Below, in pieces: positions 25,005 through 36,830 of a DNA stretch of 64,000 nt. This DNA is from JACCXG01 sp963834305. Lineage in GTDB: Bacteria; Acidobacteriota; Vicinamibacteria; Vicinamibacterales; 2-12-FULL-66-21. The notes under the pieces were generated by a model. It worked only from the letters and a program-made list of their open reading frames with translations. It was not told the DNA's origin and made no database searches. The stretch's first letter is position 1. Every line of letters begins with the position of its first letter. The position numbers and the translations under genes are program-made. The DNA is taken from NCBI GenBank assembly GCA_963834305.1, contig CAWIAX010000002.1, positions 1,178,001 through 1,242,000 of the forward strand, in the 5' to 3' direction.

Positions 25005-26631
25005 CTACCGCAGCAGGCTGGCGATTTCGGCGGCGAGTGCACGCGGCGCTATGGGCTTGGCCGTGGCGCCGTCGAAGCCCGAGGCCAGCGCCACGGCGCG
25101 CGCGTCTCCCGACGGCGTCAGCGCGATGGTCCGGGCTGACGGCGCGCCCCAGGCACGGCGCTGCTCCGCCGGCCCCGCCCCCCACTCAGGTTCCACGACG
25201 ACGACGTCGATGTTCGGGACCGGCGGCGGCACGCCTGTCGTCGCCGGGCAGCACGACGGCCGCACCGAGCTGGCGCAGGATCGACCCGACGGCGTCTGCG
25301 GCCAGCGGATCCGCCATGCGCAGGGCCACCGTCACGCCGTCCAGCCGCGGCGCCGGCTCAGGGCGCGCCGGGTCGGCGAGTGAGGGGTCCGCGAGCGCCG
25401 CAGCCGCCGGCGCCAGCGGCAAGGTCACGACGAAGCTCGCGCCCTGGCCGCGCCCGCCGCTTTCCGCGCGAAGGCTGCCGCCGTGCAAACCAACCAGGCT
25501 CCGGGCGATCGCCAACCCCAGACCCAGGCCGCCGTGGCGCCGTACCTCGGGCGATGCTTCCTGCGCGAAGCGTTCGAACACCCTGGCCAGGAACGACTCC
25601 GGTATGCCAATCCCCGAATCGGTGACCCGCAGCACGACGTGCTCGCCGTCGTACGCGCCGGTGATCGCGATCGCGCCGCCAACAGGGGTGAACTTGATGG
25701 CGTTCGACAGCAGGTTGACGAACACCTGCCGCAACCGCTGCGGCTCCCCCATCACCCACGGCGCCACGCCGGCGAAGTCGCACGCCACGGACTGCTGCTT
25801 CGCATCGGTCAACGGTGCGAGCCCGGCGACCACTTCCCGGACCTCGTCGTAGAGGGCGACGGGCTGCTGGCATACGGCCGCGGCGCCGCGGGCCAGCCAG
25901 TGCTCGTCGATCAGATCGGCGACGAGTTTCAGCTCCTGCGCGGCAATCTCCTCGATCTGGCGCCCGATCGCCACGGCCTGCGGCTCCACCGCTGTGCGCT
26001 GCAGCAGGGCCGCCCACCCCAGGACCGCGTTGATCGGCGTCCGCATCTCGTGCGAGACGGCGGCGAGCAGTTCGTCCTTCGCGGCGTTGGCGCGGTCGGC
26101 ATCGTCGCGCGCCGCCCGTTCGGCCGCGGCGAGCGCGTTCTGTTCGTCGAGCGCCGCGGCGAGATCGGTGACGTCGCGGGAGACCGAGACGAGCGGGCCG
26201 TCCGGCGACGCCGGGGCGACCACCACGCTCCACCATTTCATGCGGCCGCTGAACGTGGCGCAGGGCCCGGTGAAGCGGCCGGTACCGCCGGCCATTGCCG
26301 TGTGCAGGGCGGCCTCGGCTGCCTCGCGCGCCGCCCCGTGCCAGAAATCCAGCCACGGCGCGCCGAGCGGCGGCGGGCCGGCGAGGTCCAGGAGCCGCGC
26401 CCCGGGCGTGTTCATCCAGAGCAACCGGCCCTGCCTGTCGAGCAGCTTGATGCAGTCCTGGCTGTTCTCGAGGATTTGCCGGCACAGCGCCTCGACGTCG
26501 GGCGCCGGCAGCGCGGGAGTGGAGTCCGGCTGGCGGCGAGGGGCGCGGCGCAGCGCGGGAGTGGAGTCCGGCTGGCGGCGAGGGGCGCGGCGCAGCGCGC
26601 TGCGCGGCAGCAGCTCGATGACGCGACGCAT
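25005..26631 (-). CDS. PAS-domain histidine kinase with degenerate receiver
   Basis: A soluble sensor kinase of about 541 residues. A PAS domain spans about residues 45-155. The phospho-accepting histidine is H194 in AAVSHEMRTPINAVLGW, and the ATP-binding domain shows VNLLSNAIKFTPVGG, DSGIGIPESF and GGLGLGLAIARSLVGLHGG. The C-terminus is a receiver-like domain (GVTVALRMADPLAADAVG to AAEIASLLR) in which the usual phospho-acceptor aspartate position reads VVVVEPE, so it probably cannot be phosphorylated. One extra base at about 25242 splits it. The N-terminal linker contains a 42-bp duplication. The start codon overlaps the stop of the upstream sigma-receiver gene by one base, so the two are translationally coupled and probably work together. 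Confidence 0.85.
26510..26593. repeat. 42-bp in-frame tandem duplication
   Basis: Two identical 42-base copies (26510-26551 and 26552-26593) encode the 14-residue unit ALRRAPRRQPDSTP twice in the N-terminal linker of the histidine kinase. The copies show no base differences, so the duplication is recent or an assembly product. Confidence 0.9.
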
Positions 26632-27645
26632 CAGCGGGCAGCCATCGGAAGGCCAACGACGCCGGCCAGGGCCACCAGCACGGCGCTCGGGTGGACAGGC
26701 TTGGAGAGATACGCGCGGAAGCCGGCCGAAAGTATCCGGGACCGATGGTACTCGCTGCCCAGACCGGTCAACGCCACTCGCCGGCAGGCGCATGCCGACA
26801 GTCTGCTCGAGGTGCAGCACGTGGCGGATCAGCGCAAAGCCGTCTCCGTCCGGCATCCCGATATCGGCCAGCAATGCGTCGGGCCACACACTCTCCAGCG
26901 TACGGCAGGCGTCGACCGTCGAGGGCTGCACCAGCGCCACCGCGCCCGCGTGTTCGAGCACCGCCCGCAGCACGTCGCGGGTCCGCCCATCGTCGTCCAC
27001 GACGAGTATCTGCAGTCCGGCGAGTGACGGCATCGGCGGCAGCGGGCTGCGGCCGGACTGGAGCGCGGACGACAAGACGTCAGTCGTCAGGGCCAGTTCG
27101 GCAGGATCCTCCGGCGCCGTGACCTCACGAACCCGGCCGTCGGCCAGTTCGTCGCGCAGCGCCGACAGCCCCTGCTTCAGCCGGGATTTGACGACGCCCA
27201 GCGTTTCGCCGAGGCGCGCGGCGATCTGCCGCTGCGACAGGTCGGCGTGATAGGCGAGGTCGATGACCTGGCGGCTGGCGGGTTCGAGGGACGACAGCGC
27301 GGTGCTGATGCGTGCCCAGTACACCGCGTCCTCAGCCTCGCTCCACGGATTGCCGCCGTCGTCCCCGGCCGGCGGCTCGAGCGCCCGCTCGGTCCGTTGC
27401 CGCACGGTACGGCGGCGCAGGCGATCGAGCGCGCGACTGCGGGCGATCACCGCCAGCCATCCTTGAAGGTCCGCGCGCGTGTGATCGAAACGGTCGAACT
27501 GGCGCCACGCCTGGAGAAAGACTTCCTGGACCAGGTCGTCCGCTTCCGACGGATCCCGCAGGTGGCGGCGGGCGATGGCGCGCACGTAGGCCTGATGACG
27601 GCCATACACCTCCGAGAATGTCGTCTCGTCCATCGAAGTCTGCAT
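26631..27645 (-). CDS. ECF sigma factor fused to a response-regulator receiver
   Basis: The first half is an ECF-type sigma factor: region 2 (about residues 10-80) reads DPSEADDLVQEVFLQAW, and region 4 (about 115-168) reads RQVIDLAYHADLSQRQIAAR and LGVVKSRLKQGL. After a linker comes a complete receiver domain: LQILVVDDDGRTRDV with the acidic pocket, ALLADIGMPDGDG with acceptor D261, then VALTGLGSEYHRS and AYLSKPVHPSAV with the conserved threonine and lysine. The second half is one base out of frame from about 26775; removing one base gives 337 residues. Starts at 27645 (MQTSMDETTF) and 27633 are both possible. Phosphorylation by the coupled downstream kinase is inferred. The domain order resembles PhyR, but here the sigma part looks intact. 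Confidence 0.85.
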
Positions 27646-27821
27646 AGATGCAATACGCGCTCGGTGCAAGGCGCAAGCCATCGATATGGGCGGATGAGCT
27701 GTGTTCAGGCAAGAGGCACCGTCCAACAGGAAATCCAGTCCGCGGGATGGTGCGTAGAGCCAATGACGGCGCATGCGGCCAATCGCCTGCGCAGACGCTC
27801 GAACGAGAGAAATGGATCGCT

Positions 27822-28448
27822 GTGACTAAGGTGTGCCGGATCGTAGGTCTTTGCGGTGTGTTGTTGGCAGCCGGCCACCCAGCGTTCGCGCAAGGCGATG
27901 CTCACCGCGGATTCGTCGGCGGCCTCGCGGGCGTGACCGTCCACGAACAGACGGGCGGCGTGCTCGGCGCACAGGCCGGCGTGCGGCTCGCTGGCGGCTT
28001 CCACCTGATCGGCGAGGGCGGCCTGTTGCGGAACGTGCTGCCGGCGCAGGTCCAGGGGGACATCGACATCGTTTCGGCGCTGCTCGGACTGGGCGGGGCG
28101 TCCGATGAGGTCGACGCCCGGCTGCAGGCGCTCTACGGCTTTGGCGGCGTCCGGTGGTCGCCAGCCGGCGGGCCGGTGGCGCCATTCGTCGAATCGGGAT
28201 TCGGCATGGCCCGGTTGACGTTTCGCGTCGATGCCGGCGCTGGCAGCGACGTCGCGCAGGAGATTGAAGATGACCTGCGCGAATCTGTCGAGGCCACCAA
28301 ACCCTTGTTCATGGCCGGCGGCGGCGTGCGCGCCGCGCTTGGCGGGCCGCTCAGCCTCGACGCCGGATACCGCTACTCACGCATCTTCACCGATGAGCCG
28401 GCCATCAATGCCCACGTCGTGTACGGGGCGATCAAGGTGGGCTTCTAG
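27822..28448 (+). CDS. Outer-membrane beta-barrel protein
   Basis: A 208-residue protein starting from GTG at 27822 behind a GAGAG site. A signal peptide ends in AAGHPAFAQ. The mature part alternates hydrophobic and small residues in strand-like stretches (FVGGLAGVTVHEQ, VLGAQAGVRLAGGFHLIGEG, LSLDAGYRYSRIF) and ends in a phenylalanine (AIKVGF), as barrel proteins recognised by the BAM complex do. It resembles small OmpW/OmpA-barrel-like proteins. A role cannot be given. It is divergent from the ECF-receiver gene, with 176 bases between them. Confidence 0.75.
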   Translation: MTKVCRIVGLCGVLLAAGHPAFAQGDAHRGFVGGLAGVTVHEQTGGVLGAQAGVRLAGGFHLIGEGGLLRNVLPAQVQGDIDIVSALLGLGGASDEVDARLQALYGFGGVRWSPAGGPVAPFVESGFGMARLTFRVDAGAGSDVAQEIEDDLRESVEATKPLFMAGGGVRAALGGPLSLDAGYRYSRIFTDEPAINAHVVYGAIKVGF

Positions 28449-28530
28449 CCAGGCAGGCACGCCGCCGGCGCCGGCCGTTCGGCGCAGCACCAGCAGGAAA
28501 TCGTCAGAGTCCATAACAGGGAGAACAGGG

Positions 28531-29337
28531 ATGTCAAAGACCGAAGCGTTGCAGGATCTCGTCAAGAACAGTGTCAGCCGGCGCGAGTTCGCGCGCCGCA
28601 CGATGGCCGGCGGCCTCGTCGCCGCGGGCGCCATGGCCGCGTCGAGCGCGTCAATCTTCGCGCAGAGCGTGACCGATGAGGCGATCCTCAACTTTGCGCT
28701 GAACCTCGAGTACCTCGAGGCGGAGTTCTACACCGTGGCCACCACCGGCCAGCGCATCGCCGACATCGGCATCGGCATCACCGGGCGCGGCCGGACCGGC
28801 GCCACCACCGGCGGCGCCAAGGTCTCGCTCGATGCCGCCCACCAGATCGTGGCGGCGCAGATTGCGCTCGACGAGCAGGCGCACGTGAACTTCCTGCGCG
28901 CCGCGCTCCGCAGCGCCGCCGTCGCCAAGCCGGAGATCAACCTCGAAGCGCTGGGCATCGGCTTCCGCAACCAGACCGAGTTCCTGATCCTGGCGCGGGC
29001 GTTCGAGGACCTCGGCGTCAGCGCCTACGGCGGCGCCGCGAAGCTGATCGACAACGGCGCCATTCTCGAAGCCGCCGCCCGCATTGCCCTGACCGAAGGG
29101 CAGCATGCCGGCCTGCTCCGGTTCCTCATCGCGCAGGCCAACACCGCCAGCCCGATGGTGGACGCGAAGGACGTGCCGACGCTCGGCTCTCCCGCCGGAC
29201 GGCTGTTCCAGGTGGACGGCAACGGCCTCAGCACCATCCGCACCGCGGGCGAAGTCCTGCGCGTCGCCTACGGCGGCAACGCGGACCGCGGCGGGTTCTA
29301 CCCCCAGGGCGTCAACGGCGACATCAACCGCGCGTAA
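28531..29337 (+). CDS. Tat-exported ferritin-like domain protein
   Basis: A 268-residue protein with a twin-arginine signal (SRREFARRTMAGGLVAAGAM), so it is exported folded. The mature part is a ferritin-like four-helix bundle of the Ferritin_2 type: ILNFALNLEYLEAEFYTVA in helix 1, IALDEQAHVNFLRAALRS in helix 2, and ALTEGQHAGLLRFLIAQA near the end, supplying glutamate and histidine residues for a possible di-metal site. Start at 28531 with AACAGGG upstream. It follows the barrel protein by 82 bases. Related proteins in other bacteria are linked to desiccation or oxidative stress, though activity is rarely shown. Confidence 0.83.
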   Translation: MSKTEALQDLVKNSVSRREFARRTMAGGLVAAGAMAASSASIFAQSVTDEAILNFALNLEYLEAEFYTVATTGQRIADIGIGITGRGRTGATTGGAKVSLDAAHQIVAAQIALDEQAHVNFLRAALRSAAVAKPEINLEALGIGFRNQTEFLILARAFEDLGVSAYGGAAKLIDNGAILEAAARIALTEGQHAGLLRFLIAQANTASPMVDAKDVPTLGSPAGRLFQVDGNGLSTIRTAGEVLRVAYGGNADRGGFYPQGVNGDINRA

Positions 29338-29343
29338 CACCCG

Positions 29344-29363
29344 GCCGCGGCACCTGCCGCGGC
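29344..29363 (+). terminator. Hairpin after the ferritin-like gene
   Basis: GCCGCGGC-ACCT-GCCGCGGC, an 8-bp perfect stem with a 4-base loop, begins six bases after the stop codon. No T-run follows, so it may only protect the 3' end. Confidence 0.4.
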
Positions 29364-29457
29364 GACAGATGAAGGCTCCGGACTGTCCGGCGTGAAGGGG
29401 CACGCCTGGCAGTCCGCATTTCTTGTACACCGGCGGTACGCACGCCGCCGCCAGCCG

Positions 29458-30615
29458 TCACACCGGCGCCAGCCGATCCAGCAGGCGGTGCACCACCGCC
29501 AGCAGCAGCGAGAGCGCGACGAGCAACGTCGCAATCATGTCCACGCCGGCGGCATCGGCGATCACCCCCACGAGTGCGGGGACGAGCGACAGCCCGAGCG
29601 CGGCAGCCGCAATCTGCACGCCCACGGCGTTGGCCGTGTGCGCGGCGCCGAGGCGCGCCGGCGTCGTTGCCACCAGCGTGGGAAAGATGGGCCCGCACGC
29701 GCAGCCCGCCAGCGCAACCCCGGCCAGCGTGCTGCCCGCGCCACTGCTCAGCCAGACGATGACGGCGCCGAGCGTGACGCCCCAGACCGCCACGTGCATC
29801 AGCCGCCCGACCGTGAGCAGGCCGCCTCCTGATGCCGCCAGCAACCGGCCGGCCGTGAGCCCTCCCCAGAACAGGCTGACGACCGTCCCCGCTTCCACCG
29901 GCGACAGGCCGCGGCCGGCGGTGAGCAGCGTGTACGTCCAGGCGCCGAACGTCGCCTCGACGCCGGCGTAGGCGATGAAGGCCGCAATCGCCAGCCGTGC
30001 CGCCGGCAGCGCGAGCGTCTGACGAATCGTGGCCCCGGGATGGCCCGGCGCCGCCGGGTCGGGCCGGCTCATGTGAGGCCAGGCGCGGAGTGTCAGGAGG
30101 AACGAGACCGCCAGCACGAGCTGGGCCGTACCCACGACGGCGTAGCCGCGCTGCCACGGCAGGCCCCTGCCGATCACCGTCGTCATGATCACCGGCCCGA
30201 GTGCGGCGCCGATGCCGTAACACGCGTGCAGCCAGTTCAAGGTCTGCGGTCCGTGGTTCGTCGCCGCATACGTATTGAGCGCGGCGTCGATCGCACCGCC
30301 GCCGAGGCCCAGCACGACCGCGAGCGCGACGAGCATGAACCAGTGGGCGGACCAGGCATAGCCGAGCAGCGCGACGCCGGTCAGCAGGCAGCTGGCCGCC
30401 AGGACCATCCCCAGGTTCATGTGGCGGAGGATGCGCCCGCTCGCGAAGCTCGATGCCACGTAGCCGCCGGTGGCCGACACGAGGAGCAGGCCAAGGGCAT
30501 CGAGGTCGCGTTCGAAGAAGGCGCGGATCGACGGCCACGCGACCCCGAGCAGCCCATCGGGCAGCCCCAGGCTGATGAACGCGAGCCCGGCAAGCAGGAC
30601 AAGGAAGCGATGCAC
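29458..30615 (-). CDS. Major facilitator superfamily transporter
   Basis: An intact 385-residue membrane protein with about twelve hydrophobic segments, from MHRFLVLLAGLAFISLGLPD at the start to IATLLVALSLLLAVVHRLLD at the end. YVASSFASGRILRH, between segments 2 and 3, is the MFS loop region. ALNTYAATNHGPQTLNWLHA resembles the FucP-like sugar/multidrug branch. The substrate is unknown. It is divergent from the kinase at 30668 with 52 bases between them, and converges with the ferritin-like gene. Confidence 0.85.
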   Translation of the reverse strand: MHRFLVLLAGLAFISLGLPDGLLGVAWPSIRAFFERDLDALGLLLVSATGGYVASSFASGRILRHMNLGMVLAASCLLTGVALLGYAWSAHWFMLVALAVVLGLGGGAIDAALNTYAATNHGPQTLNWLHACYGIGAALGPVIMTTVIGRGLPWQRGYAVVGTAQLVLAVSFLLTLRAWPHMSRPDPAAPGHPGATIRQTLALPAARLAIAAFIAYAGVEATFGAWTYTLLTAGRGLSPVEAGTVVSLFWGGLTAGRLLAASGGGLLTVGRLMHVAVWGVTLGAVIVWLSSGAGSTLAGVALAGCACGPIFPTLVATTPARLGAAHTANAVGVQIAAAALGLSLVPALVGVIADAAGVDMIATLLVALSLLLAVVHRLLDRLAPV

Positions 30616-30667
30616 GAAGCCATTGATTGTATGGCCGCTGCGCTACACTGGCCTGGTCGGTCGAAAC

Positions 30668-32635
<1,968 letters not shown>

Positions 32636-32661
32636 CACGCTGCGGCCGGCCCGCGGCGGTG

Positions 32662-33891
32662 TCAGGCCTGATCGCGATCGAACCGGAAGAGCGCCGCGTC
32701 CGGACGTGATCGGTCCAGGCAACAGCGCAGGAGGAGGCGCGCCGCGAGGAAGCCGAAGGTCATCCCGTTGCCGCCGTAGCCGAGCGCGAACAGGTGGCCG
32801 GGGTAATCGGGGTGCTCGCCGATGTAGGGCAGGCCGTCCGGCGTGCTCGCGAAGATCCCTTCCCAGGCGTGCGCCAGCGGCAGGGCGCCGGCATCGGGGT
32901 AGAGGCTGCGCAGCCGGACGTGCAGCGCTCCAGCTCCCGCGACGAGCGCCGCCCGCCGGGCCGCGGCGGTCCGCGGGACCGGCCGGTCTTCCCCGCCGAA
33001 CAGGATCCGCCCGTCGTCGGTCCACCGGAAGTAGTGATAGGGCCGCTCGGCGTCCCAGAACATCAGCGGAACGTCCCCCATGCCGGCGCGGACTTCCTTC
33101 GGCAGCGGGTCGGTGGCCACGACATAGGTCGTGGACATCGTGAAGCGGGCCTGGAGCGGCTTGAACCATGGCGTAGCGAAGCCCGTCGCGATGATGGCTT
33201 GACGGCAGCGCACCAGCCCAGCCCTCCGTCTCGACGAGCATCCCGCCCGGCCGTGGAGCCACGCGCAGCACTGCCGAGCGTTCGAAGAACCGCGCCCCGT
33301 GGCCGGCCGCGGTGCGCGCGAGGGCGTGCGTCGCGAGAAACGGGTTCACCACGGCATCGCCCGCCGTCAGGATGGCCGCGGTGCCGTCGATGCCCGTTCG
33401 CCGCCGGAGCGCCGCGGCGTCGAGGAGCCGGCCGCCGAGCTGCCCTCGCTGCCTGGCACGGTGGTCGCGGCGCAGATCCCGGGCGCCTGACGGCGCTTCG
33501 CGACAGGTGCAGGGACGGCACCTGCTCGAGGCCGCAGTCCATCCTGCCCAGGGTGCGGACGAGATCGCGCACCGCCTCCCGACTGAGCCGCCAGATGCGC
33601 CGGGCGGTCGCGGCGCCGTAGCGCCCGGCGAGCTCATGCAGGTAGCGGTCGGGCTCCTGCATGAGCAGGGCGGTGCTCGCCGCCGCGCTGCCCCGGCCCA
33701 CGCGCGCTCCCTTCGAGCACCGCTATCCGGAGACCCGCGCGCGCCAGCGCGTAGGCGGTCGCGCACCCGGTGAACCCTCCGCCGACGATCGCGATGTCCA
33801 CGTGCAGCTCGCCGCGGTGCCGCGGGTAGGCCGGGACGCCTCGGGCGTCGGGTCTCGAGAGCCAGTACGGCGATCCATGACGTAGGCGCAT
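32662..33891 (-). CDS. FAD-dependent oxidoreductase (DAO family), frameshifted
   Basis: A D-amino-acid oxidase-superfamily flavoenzyme of about 405 residues. MRLRHGSPYWLSRPDARG leads to the dinucleotide-binding motif HVDIAIVGGGFTGCATAYAL. The later parts read AIIATGFATPWFKPLQARFT and LAHAWEGIFASTPDGLPYIG, and the end is ALGYGGNGMTFGFLAARLLL. The frame changes near 33690, 33490 and 33215. The layout resembles PuuB-type gamma-glutamylputrescine oxidases, but the substrate is unknown. It is divergent from the Rieske flavoenzyme at 33934, with 42 bases between their starts. Confidence 0.8.
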
Positions 33892-33933
33892 CGGGTTGGC
33901 GGGAACTTTGCTGCGCAAGGGGCGAGGATACGG

Positions 33934-35458
33934 ATGAACCGAATGGACACCACATCTTACTGGATGGACTCGCAGCCGCTGCCCACCTTCGCGCCGATCG
34001 ATCGAAATGTCGAGGTGGACGTGGCGGTGATTGGCGGCGGGATCACCGGCATCACCGCGGCTTACCTGCTCAAGCAGGCAGGCAAGACGGTCGCGCTGCT
34101 CGACCGCCGCCGCCTGGCGTCGGTCGACACCGGCCACACGACCGCCCACCTGACCTGCGTCACGGACCTCCGCCTGACCGAGCTCGAGAAAACCTTCGGC
34201 CGCGAGCACGCCCGCGCGGCGTGGGACGCCGGCCGCGCCGCGATCTGGCAGATCGAGACCACCATCGAGTCGCTGGGGATCGACTGCGACTTCACCTGGG
34301 TCAACGGCTACCTGCATGCGCCGGTGGACGGGCCGGGTGACGGTCGACGAAGCGGCGCTGCGGAAGGAAGCCGAGCTGGCGGTGGACCTGGGCTTCGACG
34401 CACGGTTCCTCGATCGCGTCCCGGTGGTCGACCAGCCGGGCATCGAGTTCGAGGGGCAGGCGCTGTTCCACCCGCGGAAGTACCTGGCCGGCCTGCTCGC
34501 CGCGATCCCGGGCGGCGGCAGCCACGTCTTCGAGAACAGCGAGGTGGAGGAGGTCACCGACGCGCCGCTGACCGTCGTGGCACACGGCCACCGCGTCCGG
34601 TGCGGATACGTCGTCCTGGCGACGCACACCCCGTTGATGGGCAAGACCAACCTCGCATCGGCGGCGCTGTTCCAGACGAAGCTGGCGCTCTACACGTCGT
34701 ACGCCGTGGGCGGGCGGCTGCCCGCCGGCTCGGCCGCGGAAGGCTCGTTCTGGGATACGGCCGACCCCTACTTGTACCTGCGCATCGAGCGGCGCGACGA
34801 TCACGACTACCTGATCCTGGGCGGCGAGGATCACAAGACCGGACAGGCGGACGATCCGGCCGCCTGCTATCGGCGGCTCGAAGGGCGCTTTCAGACACTG
34901 TTCCCTGGCATCGACCTCACGCATCGCTGGTCCGGCCAGGTCATCGAGACGAACGACGGGCTGCCCTTCATCGGCGAAACGGCGGATCGCCAGTTCGCGG
35001 CCACCGGCTTTGCCGGCAACGGGATGACCTTCGGTACCCTGGCGGCGATGATGGCGCGCGATGCCGCCCTGGGTCGCACAAATCCGTGGGCCGGCCTCTT
35101 CGATCCCTCGCGCAAGACGATCCGGGGCGGGCTCTGGGACTACCTTCGCGAGAACACGGACTATCCGTACTACATGGTGCGCGACCGGCTCGCCGGCCCC
35201 GAAGGTCGATCGCTGCGCGGGCTCCGGCGCGGCGAGGGGAAGATTCTCGAGCTCGGCGGCACCCGCGTGGCGGCCTACCGCAGCGAGTCTGGAACGGTCA
35301 CCCGCCTCTCCCCCGTCTGTCCGCACATGGGATGTCTGGTGGCGTGGAACGGCGCGGAGAAGACCTGGGACTGCCCGTGCCACGGGTCGCGCTTCGAGCC
35401 GCGCGGCAAGGTGATCTCGGGGCCCGCCGAATCGCCGCTGCCGAAGGCCGAGGCCTGA
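33934..35458 (+). CDS. FAD-dependent oxidoreductase with C-terminal Rieske domain
   Basis: The N-terminal three quarters is a DAO-type flavoprotein (VDVAVIGGGITGITAAYLLKQ, then GQALFHPRKYLAGLLAAIPG and TNDGLPFIGETADRQFAATG). The last 90 or so residues form a Rieske [2Fe-2S] domain with its two ligand pairs, CPHMGC and CPCHGSRF. Electrons can thus pass between flavin and an iron-sulfur centre in one chain. One extra base near 34338 splits the gene; removing it gives VDGPVTVDEAALRKEAE. The start could also be the second ATG at 33943. Similar fusions are common in bacteria but their substrates are mostly unknown. Confidence 0.87.
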
Positions 35459-35467
35459 CGCGCCGGC

Positions 35468-36830
35468 TCAGCAAGCCGACGGATCGAACTGCGTGAGGTT
35501 CCTGGCCGTGGCGGCCTGCTCCGGCTCCACGTTCGCGAGCGCTTCGATCTGCGACATCGCGGCGTGCGCCGGCAGGACGAGGGTGAAGGTGGCGCCCTGG
35601 TTCTCCCCGGCACTGTCGACGTGCACGGTCCCGCCGTGGAGCTCGACGAGATAGCGCACGATGGCCATGCCGAGACCGAGGCCGCCGTGCCGGCGGGTGG
35701 GCGTGCCGTCGGCCTGGCTGAAGCGATCGAAGACGTAGGGCAGGAACGCCGGCGAGATGCCGATGCCGGTGTCGGCGACCGCCAGGATCACCTCGCCGCC
35801 CCGCGGCTGCAGCCTGATCGTCACGCGCCCGTCGCGCGGCGTGAACTTCACGGCGTTCGACAGCAGGTTCCAGACGACCTGCTGGAGCCGGTCCTGGTCG
35901 CCGGTGATCGGCTCGATCGTCCTCGATCTCGCGCTCGATGGCGATCGCCTTGGCCTGCGCCGCCGGGGACACCGAGTCGAGCGCCGCCTCGATCACGTCG
36001 CGCAGCTGCACCCGGCCGATGCTTGAGGCGCAGCTTGCCGCCGATGATCCGCGACACGTCGAGGATGTCCTCGATCAGCTGCGACTGCGCCATGCGCGTT
36101 CTTGCGGATCACGCCGATCGCCCGCTCCACCATGGCCGCGTCCGCGCGTGCCCGAGGTCAGCAGGTGGGCCCAGCCGAGGATGGCGTTGAGCGGGGTGCG
36201 CAGCTCGTGCGACAGGGTCGCGAGGAACTCGTCCTTCAGCCGGTTCACGGACTCGGCGTGCGCCCGCGCCTCCTGTTCGCTGTCGAGCAGCGCCAGCCGC
36301 TCGGCTTCCACCCGGCGCCGCTCCTCGACCTCGGCCTGCAGCGACTGATTGACCAGCGCCAGCTCCTGGGTGCGCGCGCGGACGCGCTCCTCGAGCTCCT
36401 CCTGGGCGCGCAGCAGCGCCTGGGTCTGCCGCTTCATCGCCTCCCGCTTCTGATGGAGCTCGACGAACACCGCCACCTTCGACTTCAGCACCTCCGGCGT
36501 GAAGGGCTTGAAGATGTAGTCGACCGCGCCGACGGCGTAGCCGCGGAAGACGTTGGCATCGCTGCGGTAGTTCGCGGTCAGGAAGATGATCGGCGTCTCC
36601 CGGCTGCGCTCGCGGCCGCGAATCAGCTCCGCCGTCTCGTAGCCGTCGAGGTCCGGCATGGCGACGTCGAGCAGGATGAGCGCGAAGTCGCGGGCCAGGA
36701 CCTCCTTCAGCGCGGCCCGGCCCGACCCCGCCCGCACCAGCGTGTAGCCCGGCTCGGCCAGGATCGCCTCGAGCGCGAGGAGGTTCTCCTCGTGGTCATC
36801 GACCAGCAGGATGTCAACGGGCTCCGTCAT
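35468..36830 (-). CDS. Receiver-histidine kinase (response-regulator-first hybrid), frameshifted
   Basis: The protein starts with a canonical receiver (VDILLVDDHEENLLALEAIL, LILLDVAMPDLDGYETAELI, IIFLTANYRSDANV, DYIFKPFTPEV). A coiled coil of about 70 residues (EELEERVRARTQELALVNQS) follows, then HisKA (ATLSHELRTPLNAILGWAHL) and an ATPase domain (DTGIGISPAFLPYVFDRFSQ, HGGLGLGMAIVRYLVELHGG). Frame changes lie near 36150, 36100, 36025 and 35920. It has no membrane segment. The start codon overlaps the cheB stop (ATGA), so it belongs to the cheR-cheB operon and probably receives phosphate from the large kinase upstream. Confidence 0.87.

Noticed and set aside
26631..27645. PhyR-type anti-anti-sigma protein
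   Set aside because: PhyR belongs to Alphaproteobacteria and has a degenerate sigma domain; here regions 2 and 4 look intact and no NepR or EcfG gene is adjacent.
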